Below are positions 35,060 to 46,499 of a stretch of DNA of 64,000 nucleotides, piece by piece. The translations under genes were made by a program, and so were the position numbers. Origin of the DNA: Telmatactis stephensoni. Taxonomy: Eukaryota; Cnidaria; Anthozoa; Actiniaria; Isophelliidae. The DNA lies in NCBI GenBank assembly GCA_029948255.1, contig JALIZF010001693.1, forward strand, positions 372,001-436,000, in the 5' to 3' direction. Numbering within the stretch: position 1 is the stretch's first letter; each line of letters begins with the position of its first letter. Under the pieces are notes generated by a model, which was not told the DNA's origin, ran no database searches, and saw only the letters and a list, made by a program, of their open reading frames with translations.

Positions 35060-36540
35060 GTTAGTCTTGAAGTGTTAGTAAAGGGGTCTGAACACTCTTT
35101 AAAAAGTGTTTGCAATGACAGAGTTCAAGAGTTCACAATTCAAAATTATTCGCTAAGATGTCGTCTCTTTGTTTCGAAGTCTCTATGTCATGACTGAAAT
35201 ATTCTAAATACCCGCATGCCACTCATCCCTGACGATCTAAGGTTCAAACAGAAGCCCTACGGGCTGCTGTTTCCTAGTTGCATCAGATAAAATACCTACA
35301 TGTGATTTCTGTTGTCTTAGAAGCCTGTGACAATTTTAGAGAATTTAATTTTCTATCACGATAATCAATCAAACAAAGCAGATTTAAGCGCTCGCGTGTT
35401 GATGCATATGCATAAGCGTTTATAACTATCGATGCATACACATATCAAGACTAAATTCATGCAAATACTGAATTAAGGAGCTGTCCATTGGAGCAAGGAA
35501 GTTGAAAATCAAATCTCTCGGCCAAAACATCATTCAAGCTCAACACCCATCGAGTACCTACCGCATCTGAATCAACAGATTGTACTAAATCTATTAAGGT
35601 AAATCAAAATACAGTAATAATATTGATGTTAGTAGATTAATCTAGTAAGTCACAATGTGTACTACTGTCCACACAATGCATTGTGTACAAAACGTTTACA
35701 AATTGCATAGCTGGAGCGTTAGCAAGAGACTTCACTCTGAAAATGTAACCGTGAATAAAAATTGAATGTTAGTGTAATAGTTTAATAGACACACAAGAAA
35801 ACAATGGAAATAAGGACTACTAGTGTCTATTAGTCTAACTATTTCACGGTTTTTTTGCAGTCATTCTATGATACTGGTTACGATTTTGTAGAAATATCAA
35901 TTCTGTGCAGTGAGTGATAAATATTTTTCGTATATTTATATAAGTATACGTTTGTGTATGAATTTGCGACTATCGAATGAGTATTCAACTCCAACTTTTG
36001 CTCTGCCGGCACATCGTTGTTTTGAAAAGTTATATCACTGAAGTATATCAACTATGCAAAATGGTTTTCCAAAGCTGATTCAGTGACAATTTTTATTGAA
36101 AGAAGAATATGATATCGTATTTTCATTTCAATGGTTCGCCTAATTTCTAATCCAAAATTCTACTTTATTTAATTTAAATTCAAAGTTTTCGTATTCATTT
36201 TTTCCCTCTTTCAAATCATAGGTTCTAACACTTGAAATAATATCTACATATCGCTAATAAATATTCATATTTACCAAAAATCACGAAATGAAGCTATCAA
36301 TGCGTGCGTAAAACTCAAATACTCAAGTTTTCCGAATTGTTGATTGGTTGTCAAAATCGCGCCACATTGTCCCACTTCAGTGACCTGATCGAAGTTCAAT
36401 TCTGGTTTTGATTTGCATATTAAAATATGCACAGACAGAATATCACTGATCTAAAACTACAGGAGCATATGGAGAATTTGTCTGCGCATGCGTGTAGTTT
36501 TAGTTTGAAAATCTTTTGCATATGTTGAATGTGAGAATAA
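35060..36540. other. Intergenic; possible orphan first exon at about 35460-35600
   Basis: No coding region. A segment ending 'aatctattaag|gtaaat' (35600) resembles the non-coding first exon of the gene at 31491 ('gctgtcattaag|gtaagt'). No downstream coding exon was found for it. Confidence 0.35.
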
Positions 36541-36541
36541 A

Positions 36542-36720
36542 CCTTTACCTTTATGACGTTTCATACCTATATCTATACAAGAATCCTCTTCAATAATCTT
36601 TCATATTCAAATTTAAAACCCTGGAGAATACAAACACTATATTCTTAAATTGATGAACAATAGATACTCCAAAAGGATTGTGGCATAGAGAGAGGCATGA
36701 AACGTCATAATGCTAAAGGC
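36542..36720. mobile_element. MITE, about 25-bp TIRs
   Basis: 'cctttacctttatgacgttt' (36542) pairs with 'aaacgtcataatgctaaagg' (to 36719), extending inward over 'catacct' and 'aggcatg'. Non-coding. Confidence 0.7.
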
Positions 36721-37705
36721 TGATATGGAACATTTCGTTGGCAATCTCGTGATCGTTCTTCAGAATTATGTTCAAGTATTCGCAGACAAATTCTCTATAT
36801 GTTAACTGCAGGTCGATAACAAATATAATGAGGGATACTAAAACACCCAAAAACAAAAACAAACAAACAAACAAAAAAGGACAAAAACAAATAGAACGGG
36901 AGTTACTTTTCAAAGTAATTGTAGAATTCACGACCATTTAATTTTATTCAAATATATTACTTTTTCAAACAATCACAAACAGTGTTAGCAATAATTATAA
37001 AACTAACTGATTAAAGTTTGTTTAGGAAAGGATGTCAAATCGCTCCCTGGCAGCTAAAAGAGTGCTTGATAAATATCTGACACATAATTTGCCTTGTAAT
37101 GTATAGAGAATGCATAAATATATGTGGATTTAACTTAACTACTGAGAGTAGTCTGTGTAAAGAAAGCAAAATTCATGTGGCTTTCTAAAGAGATTTTACC
37201 TCTTTGAAGAGGAGAACATTGGAATGCAACTTTATATTGTCTTGCTTCGATCGAGCACACAACGGCGATGAAAAACTCATAAAAGGACATTGTTTTTCCT
37301 GAGAAATATCACTAAACAGTTCGTGGCCTTGTTGAATACTTCTTCCATGAACAGAAAGCAGTGGATTCAGTGGATTCCCGGGGTATGATAAATCTGAATA
37401 ACAATGACAACTTAGCTAGAAAAGGAAGACTCCAACTTGATCGTGAAATCGCGTCGTCTTGGCACATTTTAAGTGATTCACTGCTGACCATAAATTTCGA
37501 TCAATCCTAGCATATTTTGATGACGTCACAAATCATCTTCACTCTACAAATGGCCTAGGCCACCATCAATTTCAATCATGGAGAATATGCAGCTCGAATG
37601 AATGTGTGCCTTTGCGCTCTGCGAAAAGATAACAAGAGCCGTTATGATTCTTTCTTAGTAAAAGAACTCCTTCAGTTTTCTTGCCGAGGATTTTTGTTAT
37701 CCAAC

Positions 37706-37740
37706 CATAGTTAATAGAGGGGACCCCTCTATTAACTATG
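37706..37740. repeat. Perfect 17+1+17 palindrome
   Basis: CATAGTTAATAGAGGGG and CCCCTCTATTAACTATG are separated by one A. ATCCAACCA is directly repeated on both sides (37699-37707 and 37741-37749). Confidence 0.95.
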
Positions 37741-38427
37741 ATCCAACCACTTGCCAGCATAAATCTTCGCTGTATGCTTGAGCATGAATAATTCAAATGG
37801 AAACACTGTCCTCGGCATGTATACAATTTGTCTGCGCATGTCTGTGTTTTTGGCTTGAAATTCATTTACATATCCAATGCAAGAAATGTAAATGTTGACA
37901 TGGAACTCATGTTCAGCTACCGGAATACTCAGACAACTGAGACATAAGCAGTCCACCTACCGCTAGTGCGCTGTATCGAAAGCACCCCATGCCCAGATTG
38001 GAAAATATCAAATAAAATAATAAAAAATAGGTGACTGAATTTAGTCCCTTTTATCACAATGGGAACAAGATTTCAAAAAAGAATTTAATTTGAAATTGTT
38101 TAAAACAACCGAATAATAAAGGTGAATATTAATGCTGGAGTCAGAGTTCGAAAGTGTTCAGGGTTGATTCGTTACCAAACAGCATTGCATGTTACATTCA
38201 TCAATGTCGCCTTTCTTTCCCTTTCGAGAATAAAGCATCTAATGCGAATACTTTCGATATATTTTAGAATTTTTATCTATTGTCTTAGCGCTTACACGAG
38301 AGTATTAAGGATGTTAATAAGAAAGAAATTCAGCAGTTTATAACTTTACAATAATTCCAAATCTCTCCTTATTGCATGAGAAAGTCAACAATTAACAGTA
38401 AGACAAATTGGTACTAATTGAGTGCTT

Positions 38428-38694
38428 AGAGTGATTGCACTTAAGACGTGAAAAAGTACAAAATCTAAATAGTACTAAATAAGAAAAAATCCTTTATTTT
38501 CCATTGTTTAATGGTGCTATTTTGTATTATTTAGCTAGTACAATTTCATGGGTTAAGTGCAATCACTCTACAATATATCCGTGAAAAAGTTAGCGAACTA
38601 AATTGTATTAAATAGCGCGAAATCCTTTGATTTCTATTGTTTAATTAGTGCAAATTAGTGCAATTTCTTACAAAGTTTTTCACGGATATATTGT
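38428..38694. mobile_element. Two adjacent hairpin MITEs
   Basis: The first (38428-38569) has ends AGAGTGATTGCACTTAA and TTAAGTGCAATCACTCT. The second (38570-38694) starts ACAATATATCCGTGAAAAA and ends TTTTTCACGGATATATTGT. Both cores carry related phrases ('aaatccttt.attt.cattgtttaa'), so they may be cousins. CACTCTACAA flanks the second element on both sides. Confidence 0.75.
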
Positions 38695-38997
38695 AAGCAC
38701 TCTACAAAAATAGATCTAAATAAGATGCTTTACTCTGAAGAAGGCCGGGAATATAAAGTTCCAAGATGAAGGTAATAGATTAAATACGAGTGCGAGTGTT
38801 TCATCATAGGGGGATGAAACACTCCAAATTTGGAGACACCTGATGAAACACGAAGCACGAGTTTTTGATCTGGCTTCTCAAACAAATCAATAATTTAGCA
38901 ATGTCTAGATTTTGAACGTTTTCACAAATAATTAGTGATCAACCTATGAGGAAAACATAAATAAAATATGAAATCAACCCAAAACTGTCAACAAATT

Positions 38998-39065
38998 CAT
39001 CATTAGCTTAGTTGGTAATGCACTAGAATTTCACACAGAGGTCTCCAGTTCGAGTCACAGCCCGT
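38998..39065 (+). repeat. tRNA-like fragment (SINE or tRNA relic)
   Basis: Contains A-box-like TTAGCTTAGTTGG and B-box-like AGTTCGAGTCAC at tRNA spacing, followed by an A-rich stretch. The acceptor stem does not pair well, so it is not called a tRNA gene. Confidence 0.4.
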
Positions 39066-39233
39066 TTATTAATTTAAGATAAAATAAGAAAAGGAAATAA
39101 AATGTTAGGCAAACAGTTAGGTAAGTAGGTAAATAAACAGACAAGACAGGTAAAAAAGGAGAAAGCGGTGGGGAATAAAGGAATAATAGAGAGTGAAGTG
39201 TAATGGAATGAATTAATGAGAAATTACTTTTGT

Positions 39234-39297
39234 GCTAATTAGATCCAAAGTCCATGGATTTGGAATCCAAATCCATTGTGTTGGATCTAATTAGCAT
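39234..39297. repeat. 64-bp hairpin
   Basis: TGCTAATTAGATCCA and TGGATCTAATTAGCA flank an inner stem 'atggatttgg..ccaaatccat'. A small palindromic element about 240 bp upstream of the 516-aa gene. Confidence 0.8.
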
Positions 39298-39539
39298 CTA
39301 GTGTTGGATCAAGGTATCCAAGCTTATGCACATGACCCTAAAAGAAGCATATCATTGGACCATAAAGTCATGAATTATTAATGAGTTTCGGAAGTATAAG
39401 ATATAAAGAGAATGCAAGGTAACGAATCAAAGCTAATTAAAATGCTTTTCGAACTCTAAATCAACATAAATATGCCGTTCACCTCAGAAGACAAATCATC
39501 AGTGCATGTTCTTTAGTGAAGACTTGAAGAAGTGACAAC

Positions 39540-41090
39540 ATGCTTCCTAAGATTCGTGGTTTAATTGGATTTCTTGTAGAGAACTGCACAGGCATTGCCT
39601 TGGGAGAATCTCATGTCGGACAGTGTCAACTTCCCGAAGCATTGATACCTGAAAATAGATCAACGTCAGAGGTCCTTCAAGATTTTACAGAATTTGATCG
39701 AAATGATTGCATTTTCCAAGAGTTTGACCCACCTGCAGAAAATCACGAGCAAGGTCCCAAAGCTTGGAAACAAACACTGCCCTCCTTCATCATCTCTCTC
39801 AAGGAATGCCTTAAAACAGTATTGCTAATTCAAATAGTGGCAGGAAGTCTGATTGGTCTGTTAGTCGTAGGAATCGAGGTTTTGGACTTTACTTTTGGGG
39901 AATGGTGTTACGAGATGAGTGGCCAATGGAACAAGATGCCCAAAAGTGTCCAAATTCTTCGTGTTACTACTCGAGCCATAGAAGGTGGTTTGATCCAGAT
40001 GTGGAACTTCACTGGAGTCGTCGCGGTATTTCCATTTTCTGTTGTCAAAGATCTCCACTTGTTGACCCTTAGTGGTTTGGCTGCCTTTATCGACATATCG
40101 TACAGACTGTATCTCCAAATGTTAGGTGTGTACGGAGTTTCTTGGAGGGCATTTCCTCTGAATGCTTTATTCATCATTATGATCATTCTTAGCAATTATT
40201 TGCTAGCTCGCCACTTTCATCCTCGATCCTTGAAAAACACCCTCAAGTTGGACTTTTTTCTGTCAGCACAGTTTATTTTGGGACTTCCCGTGGTACTCTG
40301 TGTCTGGTACATCGTACTTCCTTGGTATGTCAAACAAGACGAACACATTAAAGTGGTCATTGCTTCTTTTATTTCCCTACTCTTCGTCATTCCAAAAGTT
40401 ATTTGTCGCCTTGGAGTCCAGACATTACACGGAATCATCCACCCTGGTACCGCCCATGTTTTAGTGGCCTCGTTAAATGGAGCCTCGGTCGTAGTGTTCC
40501 GCGTTATGCAGTCAGAATTGAAAGACTTCACTTATTTTGTAGCTCTAGGAATAGTTCATGCAACACTGGACCTCATTGAACGGTTGACAATAACCATGAG
40601 AGATCATATCTGGGAATATTTATATCGTTTAGTAAGACGACAAACAACACCAATGCCCAAGTATCGCAGTCTACGAAGCAGACGTTTTATTGCCGATATA
40701 AGCATTCAAATCATGCTACAAGAAGCCACTGGTTTGGTCAGTGTTTCAATGGGACTCACGATTGTGTATCAAGCACTTTACACTCATGAAGAGCCTTTCC
40801 GCATTGATCACAAAATGATCATGGAATTTTTCAAACTCGTCACAGCCGGTCTTTTGATTGACTTGTTCTTTAACACTATTTCACTTTTGATTCAAACACG
40901 TGTTATGAATATCGCAGTGTGCCGAGTGTGGAAGAAGAAATGGTGCTATCATGTGGCAGTGCATTCTTTAATTTTTTCGTTGGGCTTGATTTACTTTAGT
41001 GGGTACTTATTTGATATCGTTAAGGACAAGTACCATATACATAACGCACATAATTATTCCAAAAATTGTTCATATCCAAATTTCCTCTAA
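39540..41090 (+). CDS. Multi-pass membrane protein, 516 aa, family not recognised
   Basis: An intronless ORF with an ATG after 'gaagtgacaac'. The first ~85 residues are hydrophilic and acidic. From there about eight to ten hydrophobic segments can be seen, around residues 85-110, 150-170, 200-222, 235-258, 265-285, 305-325, 330-345, 395-415, 430-460 and 475-495, separated by basic loops (for example YRLVRRQTTPMPKYRSLRSRR near 365-385). It ends soon after the last segment, with an NYS sequon at about 507. No transporter, GPCR or channel signature was identified. Being intronless among spliced genes, it may be a lineage-specific gene or an old retrocopy. TATA-like 'gatataaag' lies at about 39399. 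Confidence 0.75.
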   Translation: MLPKIRGLIGFLVENCTGIALGESHVGQCQLPEALIPENRSTSEVLQDFTEFDRNDCIFQEFDPPAENHEQGPKAWKQTLPSFIISLKECLKTVLLIQIVAGSLIGLLVVGIEVLDFTFGEWCYEMSGQWNKMPKSVQILRVTTRAIEGGLIQMWNFTGVVAVFPFSVVKDLHLLTLSGLAAFIDISYRLYLQMLGVYGVSWRAFPLNALFIIMIILSNYLLARHFHPRSLKNTLKLDFFLSAQFILGLPVVLCVWYIVLPWYVKQDEHIKVVIASFISLLFVIPKVICRLGVQTLHGIIHPGTAHVLVASLNGASVVVFRVMQSELKDFTYFVALGIVHATLDLIERLTITMRDHIWEYLYRLVRRQTTPMPKYRSLRSRRFIADISIQIMLQEATGLVSVSMGLTIVYQALYTHEEPFRIDHKMIMEFFKLVTAGLLIDLFFNTISLLIQTRVMNIAVCRVWKKKWCYHVAVHSLIFSLGLIYFSGYLFDIVKDKYHIHNAHNYSKNCSYPNFL

Positions 41091-41164
41091 AATCAGATCG
41101 TTTTATAAAGAAAAAAGGTAATCAGACTGAGTAAAGTCATTTAGTAATGATTGGCGGAAAAACG

Positions 41165-41170
41165 AATAAA
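41165..41170 (+). terminator. Poly(A) signal AATAAA after the 516-aa gene
   Basis: Canonical hexamer 75 bp after the stop codon. Confidence 0.5.
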
Positions 41171-41179
41171 ATCATCGTT

Positions 41180-42960
41180 TTGACCAAGGTTCGTGATTTC
41201 TAATCCATCCTGTGACAAAGATTCCCCATTTCAGCATGACCAAGCTCTCGAGGTTTCATTTTCTTTTGTTTTCAAACTTTAAAAATCAGCTGGGGAAATA
41301 TCCAATGTGAACGCAAAGGCGATTCAACTAGTACCTCGACTGATTAATTCTAAAGAAAACCAGTCATTTTAACCCAGGATTAGCGTTAATCGCCCTTCGA
41401 ACAACCGGGCCCAGTTTAGTATAGGGTATTGTTGCTTAACTGTAAGTTATCGAAGGGAAGATAGCGCTATTCGGTTCGATGAATCCTTATTGCTTAAGTA
41501 TAGAATTTTTCCCTTTTTTAAACTTATAAAAAATCTTTGTATTTTCTGTTGCCAAAGTCTAGATCTTAGCCAAAGCCTAGACCCTAAATAAACATAACTA
41601 GTTTTCGTGTTAGGGCCTAGCTACAGTAGCTATTACATGTTGACTTTTTTATGGCATGAGTAACTTGTGTAATTATATGTTGATAACAATATTGTTTGAT
41701 TTTGGATATATGATTGTATAAGTAGAAAAATATTAAGAGGAGATTTTTTTCAATATCGAGTAATAATGGCTAAAAGGGCCAACTGAAAACTAGCCCCTCG
41801 TACAAGTTTTTAATTCAAATTTTCGTTTTGGATTAACACTCAAATTCTATTTTTATCAGTTAGGAATTGATCTATTAAGATACATGCCTGTTTAAAACAG
41901 TCTTTTGAATTGTAAAAAGTGGTTATCCTGAATTTTTATTCAAATTTAGTAACTTTCAAGCTGAATTTAAAGAATTTTATTGCAATTGAGCGAAAGAAGA
42001 TCGAAACTCATTTTTGATTCAAATTTTCAGTTTGGATTAACGCTTTTATCCAACTTTTATCAATCAAAACCACTTACAAGCAACCTAAACTTTCTGAAAG
42101 TAATAACTTAAGCTTTTACAAAGATTGAATGTGAGAAAAATCTCCTCTTAATAAATAGACAGATAGTTAAATATAGACAAATGTCAATAGTTAAATATTA
42201 AATTGTATATGCAATAAATATTGAATAAATATATGTAAATAATAGTAAACATAAGAATAAACCTAGTATTGCATGGCTAGAAATTCCGAATGGTCATGCC
42301 GCGTAGTCGGTTCGACAGACCTTGAAAGAGAAGCTTATGAATAAATAAAGAAAATGTATAGGTACTCATAGTTTTTTTCGTGATATTTCTTCATGCTCAA
42401 GTTCTAAAACTTCTAATATGGATCCCATTTTGAAAGTCATGAAATGGAACTGTCATATCAGTGGTTTCGTATCAATCGCTACAGTTTTTGATTCGGTTTG
42501 AGAACATTAATGTTGTGCCATTTTTAAGACAAAACATGACCGCCATTTGCAGAATGTAGCACAAACCCCTATTCATCAAATACGATTTTTTTGATCTTGT
42601 GCAAAGTAGATCCCTTCGTATGCATGCCATTCCGACAGCTACGCTTCTTATCCAAAATTTCTCCATAATATCACTCCAGTAATCAAAAGATTTCTTTCTG
42701 TCCTAAACGTCTCAACTTAAGCTACTTTTTGTAAATCTGTTTGTTGCGGCCAAATTTAGATTTTTTCTTATTTACATCAAATTTGATTTGCCACACCAAT
42801 CTTTAAGCAAATGCACCGGCAGTCTCATGAAATTTGGTCAAAACGTTTCATCTATACAAGAGCAACTGAATTGTTATCGAAAATTCTCACAGAAAGTTCC
42901 GACTCGTGTAGAAGCTAGGGCCTTAACAAGCTAGCGATTCAGCAAATGCTTACCATTTAG
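41180..42960. other. Intergenic, AT-rich; no gene supported
   Basis: Contains 'ccttcgaacaaccgggccca' at about 41395, an end-like fragment related to family A MITEs, and two loosely inverted AT-rich blocks near 41750 and 42140 ('aagaggagattttt' and 'aaaatctcctctta'), possibly the ends of a further MITE at about 41733-42152. Confidence 0.45.
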
Positions 42961-43056
42961 GCGCAAACAACAAATTTGGCATTACTATATTTGTATAGCA
43001 CATTCTTAATTAGCATGTTATCATTTCTTTACAAACAATTTCAGGATATTTCCAGG

Positions 43057-46000
43057 ATGGCTTCAGTGGTTCGTCGGGACGTCATTGTTATTGGTGGTGG
43101 ATGGTCTGGTCTTATGACGTGCAAGTACCTGCTGGAAGAGGGTTTGTCTGTCGTGGTCCTAGAAAAGCGTAATGACATCGGAGGAGTGTGGTGCTACTCA
43201 GACGACCCTGACATCCTCACTGTCATGAAAAGTACGCGAACTACTTCGTCTTCTTCCTTGACTGAAATATCTGACTTTCCCATGCCTGACGAAATGGGTG
43301 AATTTCCCGACCATGAACAGATATTTCAGTATCTCATCGACTACTGTGATCATTTTAATCTTCGCTCTCACATCCGTTTGGGGTGTGGCGTCGAAAAAGC
43401 TGACAAAGTTGGCGATAATTGGGAAGTTACAGCAGTAGATGGAACCAAGTACGTGGCGAAAAAATTAGTGATGTGCACTGGTGTTCACCAAAGGGCCAAT
43501 CGTGAAGCTGAGCACACATTGTTTGCCAAATTTAGCGGCGAGATAATTCATTCCCAGGTCTTGAAGACTTTCATTCCTGAACACAAAGGCAAAAGAATCT
43601 TCATTTTCGGAGGTGGTGAAACAGCAGCAGATTTGGTCGAAGAGTGGCATGAAGGTGGTGCCGAACAAATTATCTGGTGCATTCCTCGAGGACAGCACTT
43701 TTTCAGAAAGTATGCCAAGATTCTTCCTAATCGACCTCCACAAGCGTTGGACAAAGCTTCGTCGCGAGTGATGAAGATCATTGCACCTTTCACTAAAGGA
43801 AAACCAGGTACAGTGGAACCCTGTCCTTACGGCCACCCCGTTAATACGGCCACCCCGCTATTACGACCACTTCATTTTGGCCCGGCAACTAGACATCGCA
43901 CTTAATCTCTTGTAGAATTAAAATACCCCGTTAATCCGGCCACCCCATTATCACGGTCAGTTATTTTTGGCCCAAAGGTGGACGTATTAATCCACTGTAA
44001 AAGGTTACATCATATTTTCATCCAAACTGTTATAGTGATTTTGTATCAAATCATATCCATCACTCTTGTTAAGTCTGGTTCACATACACTAGTGTCGTAA
44101 TGGTACCAATCGCAAGAAGCCTCAATATCATATTAGTGTAAAGAATCGTAATCGTAACCACCGTTATAAAAGCATCGTAGTTAATCGGTCATTTTTTATT
44201 CGCGCTAAATTTGACTACTGTTACGCGTGACAATTGTGATTAACGGTGTTGATGTGAACCATGCAATAAGAAACAGCGCTAGAATGACCTTCACGGTATA
44301 TCCAATCTCACGCATCTTTTCAAAATCAGACAGACCTTTAGGGTTCCATGAACATGCCATTCGTGTCGATCGCTGCTACGCGCAGACGGAGCAAACGTTG
44401 ATATTACAAATATGAATTTGGTTTGGCTAATAGATCATGCATTATGCTGGTAAACTGCTTTTATTTCCACCAGGACTATCTTGGGTGTGCCACTGGACGA
44501 CCGCTGGTTCGCTGCTTGCTTACCAAGGACACGGAATTCCAGAATGGAAAAATGACGCTGACTTTTTCCACTTTTTCATTAACAAAAACGGCCATGTTCT
44601 GGATTTGGTTGATTACAAACATGTTGTACCAAAAGGTATATTTGCTTATTTATTCATTATTTATTTATATCTATTCATTTCTTTATCATTCATTTATTTA
44701 ATGAGTTGCCCTGGCCTGCGGCAGGATATATACAAAAGGACACGAGTTACCCTTCTCTAGTATGACACCCTTTAGGTACATAGTTCAGACCACACACCGT
44801 ATGTAGAAACGAGCCCTGGGCCCGGTGGTACGAAGGTTGGATAAAGTTATCCACCGGATAAGAGTTACCCACTGTATAGATTCCGCTGGATAATTAAGGA
44901 TTTATCCGCTGGATAGCGCTATTCACCCTTCGTACAACCGCGGCCCCTGGAGTCTAACGTCCTTATCCGAAAAGACGTACAGTAAAAGTCTAACCACTTG
45001 TAAATGTAATTACAAAGGCATGGCTTGTGTGATATGAATAAAAGTATAGCTTCTCTGGTTAAAAACGGCAAAGTTAAAGAGCTAAAACAATTCCAAGGGA
45101 TTCTTGTAGTTTTTGAACTTAACCATTTTTACAGCGAGTGTTTTTGGGGTTGTTTGTTTGAAGTGAAGGGAAAAACCAAATTCCAACGGACTGTTTGGAG
45201 GTCAGAGTTCGCATTATTTCGAAAATCGCTGTAAACCAGAGAAGCTACTTTTCTTCATTCATGGAATCTGTTACACCACCAGATCTTTAGATTTACTTTT
45301 GAAGGTGGTTGTTGAGCTCTGTTTCCACCAAGTCTAGCATATCCACGGCAAACGAAAAGGGTGCAAACCTTTATGGAATTAAGCTCTTGGCTGTGGGCGT
45401 ATGTTTTAGCATACACCAGACGGATCAGGGCTCAGTTAGCAACGCAGGCTAGGGTTAGCGCTAAAACAGGGTTAAATTTGAAGAAAGCCACTGATAATAA
45501 CCATGAGTTAGGCCTAACCTGCTTTCACCTGCTTTAGAACAACTGAGCCCTGGTATTAAACCTTTTGATGGACTACACGTTTGGTAAAATTTGCATGGGA
45601 TCGTATTAAGGGTAGGCGATCGACTTTTGGAGAGGAAAGAAATATGCCTCTTTGTGACCCTGTCCAATACAAATCATTCTGTTGTTATTCATTGTATTTT
45701 TTCCATTCTAAAGGAGCAATTGATTCAGTTCAAGATAAGACTATTTTCTTTTCTGATGGAAGCCAAGCAGAAGCCGACGTGGTTATTCTTTGCACTGGTT
45801 ACCACAAGGAGTTTCCCTTCCTTCCACCAAGATACCAGGTTCCGTTACCTAACAATTACAAATTCATCTTCAATCTGGAGGACCCGTCGCTAGCCTTTGT
45901 TGGTTACGTTCGGCCGATTGTCGGTTCAATTCCCATAATTTCCGAACTGCAAGCATGGTACGTTGCACGTGTATTCAGCGGAGCTGCTCGTTTACCGGAA

Positions 46001-46489
46001 AATGGAGACATTGTGAATGAAACAAACCAAGATAAAGAGTTCTGGTGCAACTATTTTAAAGACAGTTCTCAAAGACTCGATACCTTGGTGGAAATTTACA
46101 CCTACCTCGAAGATATCGCAGAAAAGTCAGGAATTCGAGTTGACTTTGTGGAATATTTTAAAACTAATCCACGCGATTGCCTGACGGCCATTCTGGCACC
46201 TGGATCTGCAAGCACTTTCAGGCTCAAATATGAGAAAGAGAGACCAAAAGCACTCGAAAACCTGAAGAGGAGGGGAGATGGCTGCTTTGGCGTTTCACAT
46301 TTGTTGCTGATCATATTTTGCAGGCTCATATGGTTTGACTGGTGGTTAATCCAGCTGGGAAAGGTCAAGTACATGTTTCAGACAAACTGGTTTTGCAAAA
46401 AGATCCGAAATTGGCCAATAGTAAGGTTCCTTGACTGGATATGGACCACACCCAAGAAATTGCTGTTTGACAACAAGACACGACCATGA
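43057..46489 (+). CDS. Flavin-containing monooxygenase (FMO), 3 exons, 562 aa
   Basis: Oxygenates soft nucleophiles (N or S) using FAD and NADPH, usually at the ER membrane. Exons 43057-43807, 44474-44635 and 45714-46489 (1689 nt) join in phase 1. The FAD motif GGGWSGL is at residues 13-19. The FMO signature FxGxxxHS (FSGEIIHS) is at 159-166, the NADPH motif GGGETA at 194-199, and the family-typical ILCTGYxxxFPF is in exon 3. The C-terminus is hydrophobic and Trp-rich (LLLIIFCRLIWFDWWL), like the membrane anchor of animal FMOs. The ATG at 43057 is preferred because an acceptor-like 'acaatttcag' at 43043 suggests an upstream 5'-UTR exon. An in-frame ATG at 43015 is the alternative (14 residues longer). 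The intron 1 donor lies against a transposon end. Confidence 0.92.
43811..43997. mobile_element. Mariner-like MITE (FMO intron 1)
   Basis: Ends CAGTGGAACC (43811) and GTATTAATCCACTG (to 43997), flanked by TA at 43809-43810 and 43998-43999. The interior repeats 'cccgttaat(a/c)cggccacccc'. The left TA is part of the exon 1 splice donor (G|GTACAG). Confidence 0.85.
44755..45020 (-). mobile_element. SINE body fragment split by a MITE (FMO intron 2)
   Basis: 'cagaccacacaccg' at about 44787 and 'taacgtccttatccgaaaag' plus 'ctaaccacttgtaaatgtaa' at 44954-45010 match the SINE at 12570-12905. The two parts are separated by the family A MITE at 44815-44949. Confidence 0.65.
44815..44949. mobile_element. 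MITE, family A, copy 3, nested in a SINE
   Basis: Ends 'cctgggcccggtggtacgaa' and 'ttcgtacaaccgcggcccc', with internal 'ttatccaccggataag' and 'tttatccgctggatag'. Same family as 4595-4739 and 9315-9461. Confidence 0.8.
45420..45556. mobile_element. MITE (FMO intron 2)
   Basis: 'cagggctcagtt' at 45427 and 'aactgagccctg' ending at 45553 are inverted. The interior has 'ggttagcgctaa' and 'taggcctaacc'. Fragments of the same type are in ASPM intron 14 ('ggttagcgctaataagggcg', 'caactgagtcctgg', about 17460-17620). Confidence 0.65.
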
Positions 46490-46495
46490 AATAAA
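46490..46495 (+). terminator. FMO poly(A) signal AATAAA, directly after the stop
   Basis: TGA at 46487-46489 is followed at once by AATAAA, giving a very short 3' UTR if used. Confidence 0.5.
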
Positions 46496-46499
46496 AGTT

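Noticed and set aside
34169..35078. Three ORFs of 271-298 codons across the (TTCC)n array
   Set aside because: Pure tetranucleotide repeat read in different frames; no start context, no non-repeat sequence.
39540..41090. Assignment of the 516-aa membrane protein to TAPT1 or a GPCR family
   Set aside because: Hydrophobic segments are present but none of the family motifs I know could be matched; left unnamed.
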